Positions 23,151 through 32,156 are shown, counted from the first letter of the stretch. The stretch is 64,000 nt of DNA from Erysipelotrichaceae bacterium (GCA_017445225.1 JAFSUN010000011.1:124001-188000); one strand, 5' to 3'. Made by a program: numbers and translations. The notes: generated from the letters alone by a model not told the origin.

Positions 23151-25034
23151 TTACATTTTGGAAATGGCACCGAACTTACAGGTTGAGATGCAGGCTCCGC
23201 ACTTTATGCACTTGGACGAGTCGATATGCATTGAAGCCAGCTTGTGTCCAGGAGCCACGTAGTCGGTTCTGCTGATGCAGCTGACCGGGCAGCCACGGGC
23301 ACAGACGCCGCAGCCGATGCACTTGTCCGGATCGATGCGGTATTCCATGAGTTTCTTACAGACATGGGCCGGGCACTTCTTGTCAACGATGTGAGCGATG
23401 TATTCATCCCGGAAGTGGGCGATGGTGGAATTGATCGGGTTGGCAGCGGTCTGACCTAAGGCACACAGTGAGTTGGTCTTTACGGTGTCAGACAGTTCTT
23501 CCAGTTCCTTGAAGTCATCCATGGTTCCCTTGCCTTCGGTGATGCGGGTCAGGATCTCGAGCATTCTCTTGGTACCGATACGGCACGGTGTACACTTGCC
23601 GCAGCTTTCATCACAGATGAATTCCATGTAGAACTTGGCTACGTCAACCATGCAGTTGTCTTCGTCCATGACGATGGCGCCGCCGGAACCCATCATTGAG
23701 CCCTTGGCTACCAGGTTATCGAAGTCGATTGGTTCATCGAGATATTCTTCGGTCAGACAGCCGCCGGAAGGTCCGCCGGTCTGAATGGCCTTGAACTTCT
23801 TGCCGCCCGGAATGCCGCCGCCGATGTCATAGATCAGCTCGCGCAGCGTGGTTCCCATCGGTACTTCAACCAGGCCGACGTTATTGACCTTGCCGCCTAA
23901 GGCGAATACCTTGGTGCCCTTGCTTCTTTCGGTTCCGACGGAAGCGAATTCCTGCCAGCCGTTACGGAGAATGAACGGTACGCAGGCGAGAGTTTCGACG
24001 TTGTTAACACAGGTTGGCTTGCCCCATAAGCCCTTGACGGCCGGGAACGGCGGTCTCGGTCTCGGCATGCCGCGCTTGCCTTCGATGGAGTTCAGCAGAG
24101 CTGTTTCCTCACCGCAGACGAAAGCACCGGCACCCAGTCTCAGGTGGCAATGGAATGAGAAATCGGTTCCCATGATATGGTCACCAAGCATGCCGATCTC
24201 TTCGGCCTGTTTGATGGCGATTCTTAAACGCTTGACAGCGATCGGATATTCAGCACGGACATAGAAGTAGCCTTCTGATGCGCCATAGGCATAGCCGGCG
24301 ATCATCATGCCTTCGATGACGGCCAGAGGATTTCCTTCCAGGATCGAACGGTCCATGAAAGCACCCGGGTCGCCCTCGTCACCGTTACAGACAACGTACT
24401 TCTGATCAGCATCTACGTTGTAGGCAAACTGCCACTTACGGCCGGTCGGGAAGCCACCGCCTCCTCTGCCTCTTAAGCCGGACTTGGAAACTTCATCGAT
24501 TACTTCCTGCTGGGTCATGGACAGAGCTCTCTTCAGGCCTTCAAAGGCACCCATGCCCATGGCTTCGTTGATGTCTTCCGGATTGATGACACCGCAGCCA
24601 TGCAGGGCTACACGTCTCTGCTTCTTGTAGAAGTTGATGTCGTCCTGCTTGGATACTCTGGCCTTGGTTACCGGGTCAACGTATAATAAGCGTTCAACGA
24701 CGGTGTTGTTGACGATGTCGGATTCGACGATCTCCTCAACATCGGTGATCTTTACCAGACGGTATAAGGTGTCTTCCGGATAGATCTTGACGAACGGTCC
24801 CTGGGAACAGAAACCGAAACAGCCAACGAGATTGACGGTTGCCCGGTCAGTTAAGCCTCTGGCAGCCAGTACTTCTTCAAACTTGGCCTTGATCTCATCG
24901 GAATGGCTGGAAAGACAGCCGGTGCCGCCGCATAACACGATGTGGCGCTTGCCGTCCGCACCTGTCAGCTTTTCATTCAGGTTTCTGGTACAGGCAATAT
25001 TGGTTTCATTGAACTTTTCTACTGTCTGAATCAT
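23151..25034 (-). CDS. hydB: hydrogenase NADH-binding subunit, HydB (NuoF-like, HndC type)
   Basis: 627 residues. An N-terminal thioredoxin-like [2Fe-2S] domain (CGGTGCLSS ... VGCFGFC) precedes the NuoF core with the FMN/NADH glycine-rich motif GLRGRGGGGFPTG and CNGDEGDPGAF. The CGKCTPCRIGT cluster motif and a C-terminal two-[4Fe-4S] ferredoxin (CIGCGVCARGCP, CIKCGACISTC) follow. This subunit exchanges electrons between NADH and the hydrogenase and carries the flavin of the bifurcating complex. Start overlaps the end of hydC by four bases. Confidence 0.94.
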   Translation of the reverse strand: MIQTVEKFNETNIACTRNLNEKLTGADGKRHIVLCGGTGCLSSHSDEIKAKFEEVLAARGLTDRATVNLVGCFGFCSQGPFVKIYPEDTLYRLVKITDVEEIVESDIVNNTVVERLLYVDPVTKARVSKQDDINFYKKQRRVALHGCGVINPEDINEAMGMGAFEGLKRALSMTQQEVIDEVSKSGLRGRGGGGFPTGRKWQFAYNVDADQKYVVCNGDEGDPGAFMDRSILEGNPLAVIEGMMIAGYAYGASEGYFYVRAEYPIAVKRLRIAIKQAEEIGMLGDHIMGTDFSFHCHLRLGAGAFVCGEETALLNSIEGKRGMPRPRPPFPAVKGLWGKPTCVNNVETLACVPFILRNGWQEFASVGTERSKGTKVFALGGKVNNVGLVEVPMGTTLRELIYDIGGGIPGGKKFKAIQTGGPSGGCLTEEYLDEPIDFDNLVAKGSMMGSGGAIVMDEDNCMVDVAKFYMEFICDESCGKCTPCRIGTKRMLEILTRITEGKGTMDDFKELEELSDTVKTNSLCALGQTAANPINSTIAHFRDEYIAHIVDKKCPAHVCKKLMEYRIDPDKCIGCGVCARGCPVSCISRTDYVAPGHKLASMHIDSSKCIKCGACISTCKFGAISKM

Positions 25035-25519
25035 GCTGCTACCTCTTTCGCCTTATAGTCATCAACGATCTTGGCAACCTTGTCGACACTCATCTTCGGA
25101 TAAACGGTTCCGTTGATGCTGACGGCCGGAGCAATGCCGCAGGCGCCGATGCAGCGCAGGGCATCCAGGGTAAACATGCCGTCTTCGGTAGTTTCACCTG
25201 GTTTGATCTTCAGGATCTCGGAGAACTTGTCGATCACCTGCTGAGCATTCTTGACATAGCATGCCGTGCCTAAGCAGCAGCCGATAACGTATTTTCCCTT
25301 CGGCTTGAGAGAGAAAAATGAATAGAAGGTTACAACCCCGTAGATTTCGGCAACGGAAATACCGGTCTCCCTGGAGACGATTTCCTGGACTTCCAACGGG
25401 ATGTAGCCGTACTCGTTCTGAATGTCACTTAAGATCATCATTAATGGGGTTTTTTCATTTTTATAACGCCCACAGATCTCAACGATCTTCAGAACTGCAC
25501 TGTTATTGAGCTTTGCCAT
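25031..25519 (-). CDS. hydC: hydrogenase small subunit, HydC (NuoE-like, HndA type)
   Basis: 162-residue thioredoxin-like [2Fe-2S] protein of the complex I 24-kDa family. The four cluster cysteines are visible in CCLGTACYV and ALRCIGACGIAP. The helical N-terminus (ILSDIQNEYGYIP and IYGVVTFYSFF) is typical. First gene of the three-gene hydrogenase operon, which suggests an electron-bifurcating or confurcating hydrogenase for H2 production from NADH plus reduced ferredoxin. The assignment rests on operon layout and motifs. Confidence 0.92.
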   Translation of the reverse strand: MAKLNNSAVLKIVEICGRYKNEKTPLMMILSDIQNEYGYIPLEVQEIVSRETGISVAEIYGVVTFYSFFSLKPKGKYVIGCCLGTACYVKNAQQVIDKFSEILKIKPGETTEDGMFTLDALRCIGACGIAPAVSINGTVYPKMSVDKVAKIVDDYKAKEVAA

Positions 25520-25568
25520 AAAACATCCTTTCTAAATTGCATATTAAAAAATATTCTTTAGCAGTTTT

Positions 25569-25597
25569 ATTATAATATATCTCACCGTTTTTATGAA
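25569..25597 (-). promoter_or_regulatory. promoter of the hydrogenase operon
   Basis: On the minus strand TTCATA (25597-25592) and TATAAT (25574-25569) are 17 bases apart, followed by an AT-rich leader and a GAAAGGATG ribosome site. Confidence 0.7.
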
Positions 25598-25622
25598 CTG
25601 TTTTATACCAATAATCGCGTAG

Positions 25623-25646
25623 CAAAAACAGAGCAATCTGCTCTGT
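25623..25646 (-). terminator. terminator at the end of the yhf-like cluster
   Basis: Stem ACAGAGCA / TGCTCTGT with an ATC loop and a TTTTTG tail on the minus strand. It overlaps the last stop codon and separates this cluster from the hydrogenase operon. Confidence 0.8.
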
Positions 25647-26680
25647 CATAATTCTTTGATCTTATTATTCTGCCCTAATTCGGAAAGCTTTTCACTGACC
25701 GACCGGATGTCGAAACCATTGACTTCATCGATGACTGAAAGATATTCCGTCAGCTTTTCATCCGAGCCGCTCAGGGTTCCGGCCAGAGCGCCGGCAATCG
25801 TGGCAATGGCCGGTGTACAGCCGCCGATATTGACCGCCGCGGTTATGGTGTCCATCACCTTTCCGCCCAACATGGCAAACAAACCAAAGGCAGTCGGAAC
25901 GCTTTCCGCTGCTGAAATCCCGCATCCGACGACCTCAGCAAGTTCCTTCATGCCTGTTTCAGGATCATCTTCATGTTTCTTCGCAATATCGACCGCCATC
26001 TCTATCCTTCGATAAACGCTGGGATTGGAAAGCTGGCAATCGATGGAAATACCGTAGGCATCCCCGGCCTGCGCTCCCAACAGGCCGGCTTCGATGACGC
26101 TGGCAACCGTCGCCTCTTCATTCAGGGCCTCGCTTACGGCCCCGGCTACGGCACAGCTGGCAGCCAGAGAAGTCGAATTCTGCTGAAGCGGCAGCGCCAT
26201 CATGATGGCATTGATGATGGCCTTGCGGACATCACCGCCGCTGGCCAGGCCAACCGGAGCGATCCTGATGGCCGAGGCATTGGTTCCCCTGGTGCTGTCA
26301 TGACTCAGAAAGTCATCGTGAAAGATCAGCGGATTTCCCTTCAGCCTCTCAATGGCCACGGCCATATCATCATCAGCCAGAGAATAGTAGCGGCTGTCCG
26401 ACCACATCATTATGACATCTTCCGCCGCTTCCTCATCAACTTCGCCATTACGCTCGATCAGGGTCAGAGCCGTACAGTAAGCCAGCGAAAAACCGTCGGT
26501 AACACTTCCCTTCTCCCAACCGCGGGAGGGAACATCATCCGGTATGTCCAGGAGATCGGTTACTCTGCCTTCGAAATACTCTCTGATCTGTTCCTGGTTG
26601 CGGGTTTCCGTGGCAGCTCCCATGGCATCGCCGATGGCAGCGGCCAGAAAACCGCCCAGCACTTTGAGGTTTTTATCCAT
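25646..26680 (-). CDS. ADP-ribosylglycohydrolase-family protein with altered metal site
   Basis: 344 residues with the ARH fold: IGDAMG near residue 16, SVTDGFSL, GTNASAIRIAPVG (the GNGALMRIAP loop) and NIGGCTPAIATIAGALAG near the C-terminus. Canonical ARH enzymes use TDD and GGDTD aspartates to bind two Mg ions. Here TDD is TDG and GGDTD is GGCTP, so two or three ligands are missing. It may bind rather than hydrolyse, or act on another substrate. Last gene of the yhf-like cluster, 12 bases after the P-loop gene. Confidence 0.78.
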   Translation of the reverse strand: MDKNLKVLGGFLAAAIGDAMGAATETRNQEQIREYFEGRVTDLLDIPDDVPSRGWEKGSVTDGFSLAYCTALTLIERNGEVDEEAAEDVIMMWSDSRYYSLADDDMAVAIERLKGNPLIFHDDFLSHDSTRGTNASAIRIAPVGLASGGDVRKAIINAIMMALPLQQNSTSLAASCAVAGAVSEALNEEATVASVIEAGLLGAQAGDAYGISIDCQLSNPSVYRRIEMAVDIAKKHEDDPETGMKELAEVVGCGISAAESVPTAFGLFAMLGGKVMDTITAAVNIGGCTPAIATIAGALAGTLSGSDEKLTEYLSVIDEVNGFDIRSVSEKLSELGQNNKIKEL

Positions 26681-26692
26681 CTTTGCCTGCTT

Positions 26693-27673
26693 TCAGTTTT
26701 CAGAATATAAGTCATACATGATATCGGTGGCGTTTCTGATGGCTTCAATGACTTCCAGGACCCTGTCTTCCTTCCAGGTATCCATGGCTCCTCTTAAGAA
26801 GGTCGTCTTATCTTCCCGGTTGTCAAACACCCCGATCGGAAGATGGTACTTTTTCCCGTGCGCTTCGACCGTAATGGTGTTCTCCTTTTCGGAAATGCTT
26901 CTCAGATACAGCATGTCATCACAGCCATACTCATCCAGCATGACCTGGATCGGTACGCCGTGGTGAAGGATGGAACCGGGATCGTTGGGATCGCTGCGGG
27001 CTTCATTCTTCCTTCGGCTTTCCTCCGGGGTTACATAGATGTACAGGATGACGGCATCTTCCAGCATCTCCGGGCAGAACTGCCTCAGGGAATACTGATA
27101 GCCCATCGGATCACTTAACGGCATGGCTGCTCCCTGAGCCCCGCCTCTGGCGGCTTCGACGATGATGGTCTTGCCTTCCATCGTCTCCGGGTATTCACCG
27201 TGCTTGTCTTCCTGCAGGAAGCGGGCCCGCTCTTCCAGAGCGTCCGCCACTTTCTCCTTGACATCTTCACTCAGAGGTGCGATGCGGTAAGGGATTCCGG
27301 CCTTCAGGGCGGCATTGTCGATCCTGGTAAACAGATGCCGGGCATAGCTGTCCGGTTTTACCACCACTCTGTTCATCAGGTCATAGTAGTCTTCATTGAG
27401 AAGATTTATCAGGGTTCCCCAGTCTCTTTCATCCAGCAGCGTGGAATCGTTGGAAGCATAGAAGAGCGGTTTCTGACCGAGCTTCATCAGCTCTTCATCG
27501 ATCCTTCTCATCATGAAGACATAGGGAAAGTCATCGAGCTGAATCGTTTCGCCGATATGGAATTCATCACGTAGAACGGCCGGATCGACCTTGGCCATGA
27601 AATTGCGGACTTCTGACTTGCCGCTGGCTGGCAGGGCAAACAGGAGAACTTTGCTGAAGACGTTTTTACTCAT
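26693..27673 (-). CDS. P-loop protein of unknown function in the yhf-like cluster
   Basis: 326 residues that I do not recognise. The N-terminus has KVLLFALPASGKSEVRNF, a kinase-like Walker A in which the first glycine of GxxxxGKS is alanine. Further recognisable segments are EGKTIIVEAARGGAQG near the middle, a hydrophobic strand VILYIYVTPEESRRKNEAR that resembles a kinase LID/arginine segment, and a conserved-looking HHGVPIQVMLDEY. It may phosphorylate a small molecule. It is encoded between the YhfW-like mutase and the ADP-ribosylglycohydrolase homologue with gaps of 13 and 12 bases, so it belongs to the same transcript. Confidence 0.6.
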   Translation of the reverse strand: MSKNVFSKVLLFALPASGKSEVRNFMAKVDPAVLRDEFHIGETIQLDDFPYVFMMRRIDEELMKLGQKPLFYASNDSTLLDERDWGTLINLLNEDYYDLMNRVVVKPDSYARHLFTRIDNAALKAGIPYRIAPLSEDVKEKVADALEERARFLQEDKHGEYPETMEGKTIIVEAARGGAQGAAMPLSDPMGYQYSLRQFCPEMLEDAVILYIYVTPEESRRKNEARSDPNDPGSILHHGVPIQVMLDEYGCDDMLYLRSISEKENTITVEAHGKKYHLPIGVFDNREDKTTFLRGAMDTWKEDRVLEVIEAIRNATDIMYDLYSEN

Positions 27674-27686
27674 AAAATCCTGCTTT

Positions 27687-28901
27687 CTATTTTAGAAGAT
27701 TCATGAAGGAGCTGCCGCTTTCCGGGTGTTCAACGCCCAGATAATCGCAGCAGCTGGCACCGACGTCAGCCAGACTTCGCCGCTGGCCTACGCACCTGCC
27801 TTTGACATTTCCATGTCTTATCAGTAACGGCACGCACTCGCGGGTATGCTTGCTGTGGCCGATGTTGGGGTCGTTGCCATGGTCGGCCATGATGACCAGC
27901 ACATCTTCTTCCTGCAGCTCTTCCAGGATCGCCGGCAGCTTGCCATCAGCGATCTCCAGGATCTCGCGATAACGGGTGGAACTCTGAGAATGACCGGCCA
28001 GGTCGGTTTCCTGGATGTTGGTGCAGATGAAGCCGGTGTCCATCTTCTTCATGACTTCCAGGGTCAGATCCATGCACTCAGCCGTCGGTACGCAGCTGAT
28101 GGATTCGCCCTTATCGTTGGCCACGATGTCGGCGACCTTGCCGATCAGCACGCAGTTAATTCCGTTTCTGGTCAGGATGGTCGGGGCCTGGACGTTCTTG
28201 TTGACGCCATAGCCCAGATGCAGGCACTGATAGCCCTGCTCATAGGATTTGCTCTTGGCGGAGGCAATGCCGATGTACTTGCCTTCTCTGATCTCCTCAG
28301 CGGCATACAGGTCATCCATGTTGTTGCCGGTACCGCCGAAGACGATGACTCTTCCTACCGTTACCACTTCTCTGACCAGATGGGCGATTTCATATTCCTT
28401 CTCAAACGGCATGTAGTCCAGTGGTGCGGTTACGTTGTAGCACATGCCCAGGTCAGCCTCCAGGTTATCGGCGACCGTGCAGTATTTATCACAGACGATG
28501 TATCTTAATCCCTGTCTTTCAACGATTTCTACTTCGTGGCCGTTCTCTCTCAGATGCCGGGCGACGATGTCCACCTTCTGCTGGAACGGGGTAAATTCCG
28601 GATGCTTGGGGTTGGTACCCATGATCTCCTGATGGCCCATGAAAGTATCGGCTCCCATGTGCCGTAATTCGCTGCGGCCCCAGTTGGCATCGGGCTGAAA
28701 CTTCATTTTTTCGCTTTCATGCCCAAAGGCATTCATCAGGCCCAGTTTTTCCAGGTTGGGCAGGTAAAGATCGGGATGGTCGTGGAGGATGCTTCCCAGG
28801 GTACAGGCCTTCTCATCACCCGGTCTGGCGGTGGCGGCATCGGGGGTTGCTCCCATGCCGAAGCCGTCGAGAACGATGACCACAAATCTCTTCTTACTCA
28901 T
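27687..28901 (-). CDS. YhfW-like phosphopentomutase-family metalloenzyme
   Basis: 404-residue member of the alkaline-phosphatase/phosphopentomutase superfamily. Metal-site motifs are LDGFGMG near residue 9, a DTFMGHQEIMG segment in the place of the DTxTGHWE loop of DeoB, and MADHGNDPNIGHSKHTRE near the C-terminus. True DeoB has a threonine directly before GH; here it is methionine, and Trp is replaced by Gln, so ordinary phosphopentomutase activity is doubtful. The context with Php, YhfS, YhfT, YhfU and YhfX points to YhfW. Start at 28901 has AGAGGTGA and overlaps the YhfS-like gene by eight bases. Confidence 0.8.
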   Translation of the reverse strand: MSKKRFVVIVLDGFGMGATPDAATARPGDEKACTLGSILHDHPDLYLPNLEKLGLMNAFGHESEKMKFQPDANWGRSELRHMGADTFMGHQEIMGTNPKHPEFTPFQQKVDIVARHLRENGHEVEIVERQGLRYIVCDKYCTVADNLEADLGMCYNVTAPLDYMPFEKEYEIAHLVREVVTVGRVIVFGGTGNNMDDLYAAEEIREGKYIGIASAKSKSYEQGYQCLHLGYGVNKNVQAPTILTRNGINCVLIGKVADIVANDKGESISCVPTAECMDLTLEVMKKMDTGFICTNIQETDLAGHSQSSTRYREILEIADGKLPAILEELQEEDVLVIMADHGNDPNIGHSKHTRECVPLLIRHGNVKGRCVGQRRSLADVGASCCDYLGVEHPESGSSFMNLLK

Positions 28902-30003
28902 TTCTGTCACCTCTTTCCGCTTCCGCAATGCTTTCTCTTAAGATGCGGATGACGGTATCACTGCCAGCCCGATTGGGGTTGACTCTGATCATGTAGTCGA
29001 TGAGGGTCGGATCACTCTTCAGGAAAGTGCCGGACACCTTATAGAACAGCGGTGTGATTTCGTATTTGCTTTCGGAGCCGACTGGATTAGGCAGAGCTCC
29101 CCTCTTTTCGGCCGCCTTCAGTACCTTTCGGGCAATCGGCTTGTCAAAGGACACCAGCAATACCTTGCTCTGGGCATTGGCGATGAAGGCTTCCTTGATG
29201 CCGCTGACTTCTCCTTCATTTATTCTTCTTAAGACATCTTCAATGGTCTCAGCCTGAATGGCTAAAAGAACCGGAGCATAGATAAGGCCTCTTAAGACCT
29301 CCAGTGCTTCCCAACCCTGCGTCTGGCAGCCACCGGAATAGTGCATCTTTCTGATCCTGTCGATGTACTGCTTCTTACCGACAATGCAGCCGATGCCTTC
29401 CGGCCCCTGCAGCTTGAAGGTTGAGAAACAGGACAGGTCGGCTCCCAGTTCACTGCCGATCTTGCTGACCTTCATCACGGCATAGTTGTCATCGACGATG
29501 ATTGGAATGTTACTTGTTTCCTTGATAGTTCTGATGACCTCACTGATGTCATAGCGGTCAGCGATGTTCTGACGGGAATACTGCACCAGGGCAGCATCAA
29601 CATCATTATCCTGAAGAGTTCTAACCAGCTCATCGAGGTCGTTATAGTCAGCCCTGACGGGTTCCAGGCCAAACATGTCGATGCTGGTCTGGGTGGTTGA
29701 ATAGGCAGGCGCCTGATGAATGAGAATTTTACTGCCGGCCTTGACGGCTCCGGCTAGCGCATAGCGGATGGCTCCGGTTCCTGATCCTCTGACCAGGATG
29801 GCCGTCTCGGCATTGAAGAATTCGGCGATGGCTCTTTCCGCCTTCATGGTCGTCAGCGGTTCGTTCTCCGGCTGATGAACCCCCAGATCACCTCTGGTCA
29901 GCAGTTCACTGCCGGTAAAGTAATGCATGACGCAATCCACTAATCGGAACTGTTTTTCTTCAGCTTCCTTTAAAGTGATGCTCTGTAATGGATAAACCTT
30001 CAT
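28894..30003 (-). CDS. YhfS-like fold-type I PLP enzyme
   Basis: 369-residue PLP-dependent enzyme of the Cys/Met-metabolism / aminotransferase group. A conserved GSGTGAIRYAL loop binds the cofactor phosphate, IIVDDNYAVMK contains the PLP-contacting aspartate, and FSTFKLQGPEGIG carries the likely Schiff-base lysine. Its E. coli counterpart YhfS has no established reaction; transamination, elimination or retro-aldol cleavage are all open. The start at 30003 has GGAGGGG upstream. It lies directly after the amidase-like gene and overlaps the YhfW-like gene. Confidence 0.8.
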   Translation of the reverse strand: MKVYPLQSITLKEAEEKQFRLVDCVMHYFTGSELLTRGDLGVHQPENEPLTTMKAERAIAEFFNAETAILVRGSGTGAIRYALAGAVKAGSKILIHQAPAYSTTQTSIDMFGLEPVRADYNDLDELVRTLQDNDVDAALVQYSRQNIADRYDISEVIRTIKETSNIPIIVDDNYAVMKVSKIGSELGADLSCFSTFKLQGPEGIGCIVGKKQYIDRIRKMHYSGGCQTQGWEALEVLRGLIYAPVLLAIQAETIEDVLRRINEGEVSGIKEAFIANAQSKVLLVSFDKPIARKVLKAAEKRGALPNPVGSESKYEITPLFYKVSGTFLKSDPTLIDYMIRVNPNRAGSDTVIRILRESIAEAERGDRNE

Positions 30004-30013
30004 GGTTCCCCTC

Positions 30014-30982
30014 CTATATTTCGTATCCTTCGATGAAGTAGTTGTTCAGATCGAGAAAATAGCGCTCGATCAGCTCATCGTGGACTTCACTTATCTTTCT
30101 TCCCAAGGCCAGCAGTCTGGCGATCTTATCAGGCCGGCTTTCACACATCAACAGCGTTGCCATGCCCAGTTCCTTCTGCGGCAGGCATAAGGCCGTAGCC
30201 TGAGCAATGTTGCAGACTCTGAGATAACCCTTCTCGGCATCCATCTGGATCTGACGGGTCCGTTCATCAAAGTGACCAAAAAGCGAATCACCAAAGCCCT
30301 TCAGGTCGACCGGTCCTTCGGTGACCGCCAGGACATCGGCTTCCTTAAGAGTCTTTCTCAGATATTCCGTCAGTTCGCTCCGGGGAGCCTTGTTGAACAT
30401 GACCCTGATGACCTGAGAATCAAACTCATCGTATTGCCGGTCGGAAACGACCTTTCCGGTTTCCTGGGCCGGATAGATGGCGATGCTGTCGGCAATGGCC
30501 TTGTAGAGGATCTCCTTATCTCTGGCCATGAAGCCGATCGAATTACCAGCCACGATCCCGTCGGTGTTGGCCTTGCGGTTCTGCTTACGATCGGCCTCGA
30601 TCAGCGGAGAGATGAATCCCAGAATGTTCAGGCACATGGCCGGGGCCAAGACGCTGCCCCCGCCGTCATTGCCGATGCCCAGGTCATTGATGCCGGCAAA
30701 GACGTTGACAGCCGTACCGCTGGAAGATCCGCTCATCCAGTGCCCGGTGATCGGGTTGATCAATCCGATATCCACTGCCCGGCCGGCCAAAGGTGACTTG
30801 CGGTCGATGGTGTGCAGAGAGAAACCGGTCTTTTCCAGCTTATGCATCAGGGTATTAGGTATGGAATGAATATTCTTTATTCCCACCAGAAAACTCCCGC
30901 TGTCCGCTTCCAGTACCCGGTCAATCGAGTTATAGGGGTTCTTCAGGGCTACACGGTGCCTTAATTCATAACTGTTGCTCAT
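30014..30982 (-). CDS. compact amidase-signature protein
   Basis: 322 residues, shorter than ordinary amidase-signature enzymes (about 450-500). The Ser-cisSer-Lys triad is present: K36 in VGIKNI, the cis-serine in GSSSGTAV (85-91) and the nucleophile S110 in GNDGGGSVLAPA. The C-terminal half is diverged and truncated relative to the family. It could hydrolyse an amide, or release ammonia for a partner. I do not know of an E. coli yhf counterpart, so it is an addition in this version of the cluster. Its ATG overlaps the YhfX-like stop codon by four bases. Confidence 0.7.
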   Translation of the reverse strand: MSNSYELRHRVALKNPYNSIDRVLEADSGSFLVGIKNIHSIPNTLMHKLEKTGFSLHTIDRKSPLAGRAVDIGLINPITGHWMSGSSSGTAVNVFAGINDLGIGNDGGGSVLAPAMCLNILGFISPLIEADRKQNRKANTDGIVAGNSIGFMARDKEILYKAIADSIAIYPAQETGKVVSDRQYDEFDSQVIRVMFNKAPRSELTEYLRKTLKEADVLAVTEGPVDLKGFGDSLFGHFDERTRQIQMDAEKGYLRVCNIAQATALCLPQKELGMATLLMCESRPDKIARLLALGRKISEVHDELIERYFLDLNNYFIEGYEI

Positions 30983-32148
30983 TGCCAGTTTACCTTTACC
31001 GGTCGTCCCAGACTGTCGTAGATGCCGGCAATTTCCGGTTTACTGCCATGCAGTCCCTTGACAACTGCCACCTGGCTTCTGGTCGTAAAGATCTGGGTCC
31101 GGAAGCAGGCGATCACCGTATCGGAAATCGGATAAGTGCCGTCGAGTTCAAAATGATAGTCAATGGAATCATCATTCGGAGCGCTGATATGCGACTTTAC
31201 GGCGGTTTTCAGTTCGGTGCCAACCAATGCATTTTCCAGGTGGGAACGGCGGTAATGGCCGCCGCCATAACAGTATGTCTTATCCCGGAAGTGATGGGAA
31301 ACCTCGGACACATAAACGTATCCTACCTTTTCCGGCTGCTCGGAATCCTTATGCAGCGGAGTAGTTCCGGTTAAGCCGTGACCGGGTTCGCCGCTCTTGC
31401 CGCCCAATGATTCAATTAAGGGAATGGAGGCCTGGCAGGTAGCACTGGGAAGGTTGATGTTGTAATCATGATATCCCAGATCGTTGGCAATTGCCCTGGC
31501 TCTTTCCATGGCCTTCATATTTACCGTCGGCTCCAGCCTGACATTTTTTCCATTATAGAGAATGGCCGGGAAGACCGTCAGTCCGCCGAAGCAGATATGA
31601 GGCAGTTCTTCGACCAGTTTCAGTATTTCCTTAAGTTCACCTGAGTCAAATCCGGCGATCTGGCCGGAATAAAGCTCGGAATCCGCATCGGTGATCCTTA
31701 TTAACAGTGGCTGGATGATGTTCAGTTCTGCAGCCATGGCATTGATCTCTCTGATCTTTTCCCGTGAGTAAACCGTCATTAATTCCGGTTTCGCAGCCAG
31801 GATCTTCTTAAGGGCTGCCTTCGGCACCTGTTCCAGGTGACCGACATTGCCCAGTCTGATCCTATGATCAGCCATTAACAGGGCTTCGCGGTAGTCGACG
31901 GCAACACAGCCGTCAAATCCCAGATCCTGTAAGCCCTGAGCGATCAGCGGGTTACGGCCGATCTGCTTGAGCATGAAATACAGTTTTATGCCTCTCTTAT
32001 GGGCCTCTTCCAACATACCCTTCCCATTTTCCATGATGGTATCGTAGTCGAGAAGATAGGTATCCGGAAGGATCTCGCCTCTCTGATGGGCCTTAAAGGC
32101 AAACTCGGCGAGCTGGGGATTATTTTCAATGAGTTTATTTAGGAACAT
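30979..32148 (-). CDS. YhfX-like fold-type III PLP enzyme (alanine racemase-like)
   Basis: About 389 residues. The N-terminal barrel is of the alanine-racemase type: DTYLLDYDTIMENGKGM followed by YFMLKQIGRNP, where K is the likely PLP lysine, then a glycine-rich phosphate loop and GGGHYRRSHLENALVG. YhfX of E. coli is the nearest named relative; its substrate is unknown, and an amino acid racemase or decarboxylase-like reaction is possible. Start at 32148 was preferred over 32166 because AGTAGG lies upstream at normal distance. It overlaps the amidase gene by four bases. Confidence 0.8.
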   Translation of the reverse strand: MFLNKLIENNPQLAEFAFKAHQRGEILPDTYLLDYDTIMENGKGMLEEAHKRGIKLYFMLKQIGRNPLIAQGLQDLGFDGCVAVDYREALLMADHRIRLGNVGHLEQVPKAALKKILAAKPELMTVYSREKIREINAMAAELNIIQPLLIRITDADSELYSGQIAGFDSGELKEILKLVEELPHICFGGLTVFPAILYNGKNVRLEPTVNMKAMERARAIANDLGYHDYNINLPSATCQASIPLIESLGGKSGEPGHGLTGTTPLHKDSEQPEKVGYVYVSEVSHHFRDKTYCYGGGHYRRSHLENALVGTELKTAVKSHISAPNDDSIDYHFELDGTYPISDTVIACFRTQIFTTRSQVAVVKGLHGSKPEIAGIYDSLGRPVKVNWQ

Positions 32149-32156
32149 ATTATGAC

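Noticed and set aside
27687-28901. Annotation as DeoB phosphopentomutase in nucleoside catabolism
   Set aside because: No deoC, pdp or nucleoside genes nearby, the phospho-acceptor region differs, and the neighbours are yhf genes.
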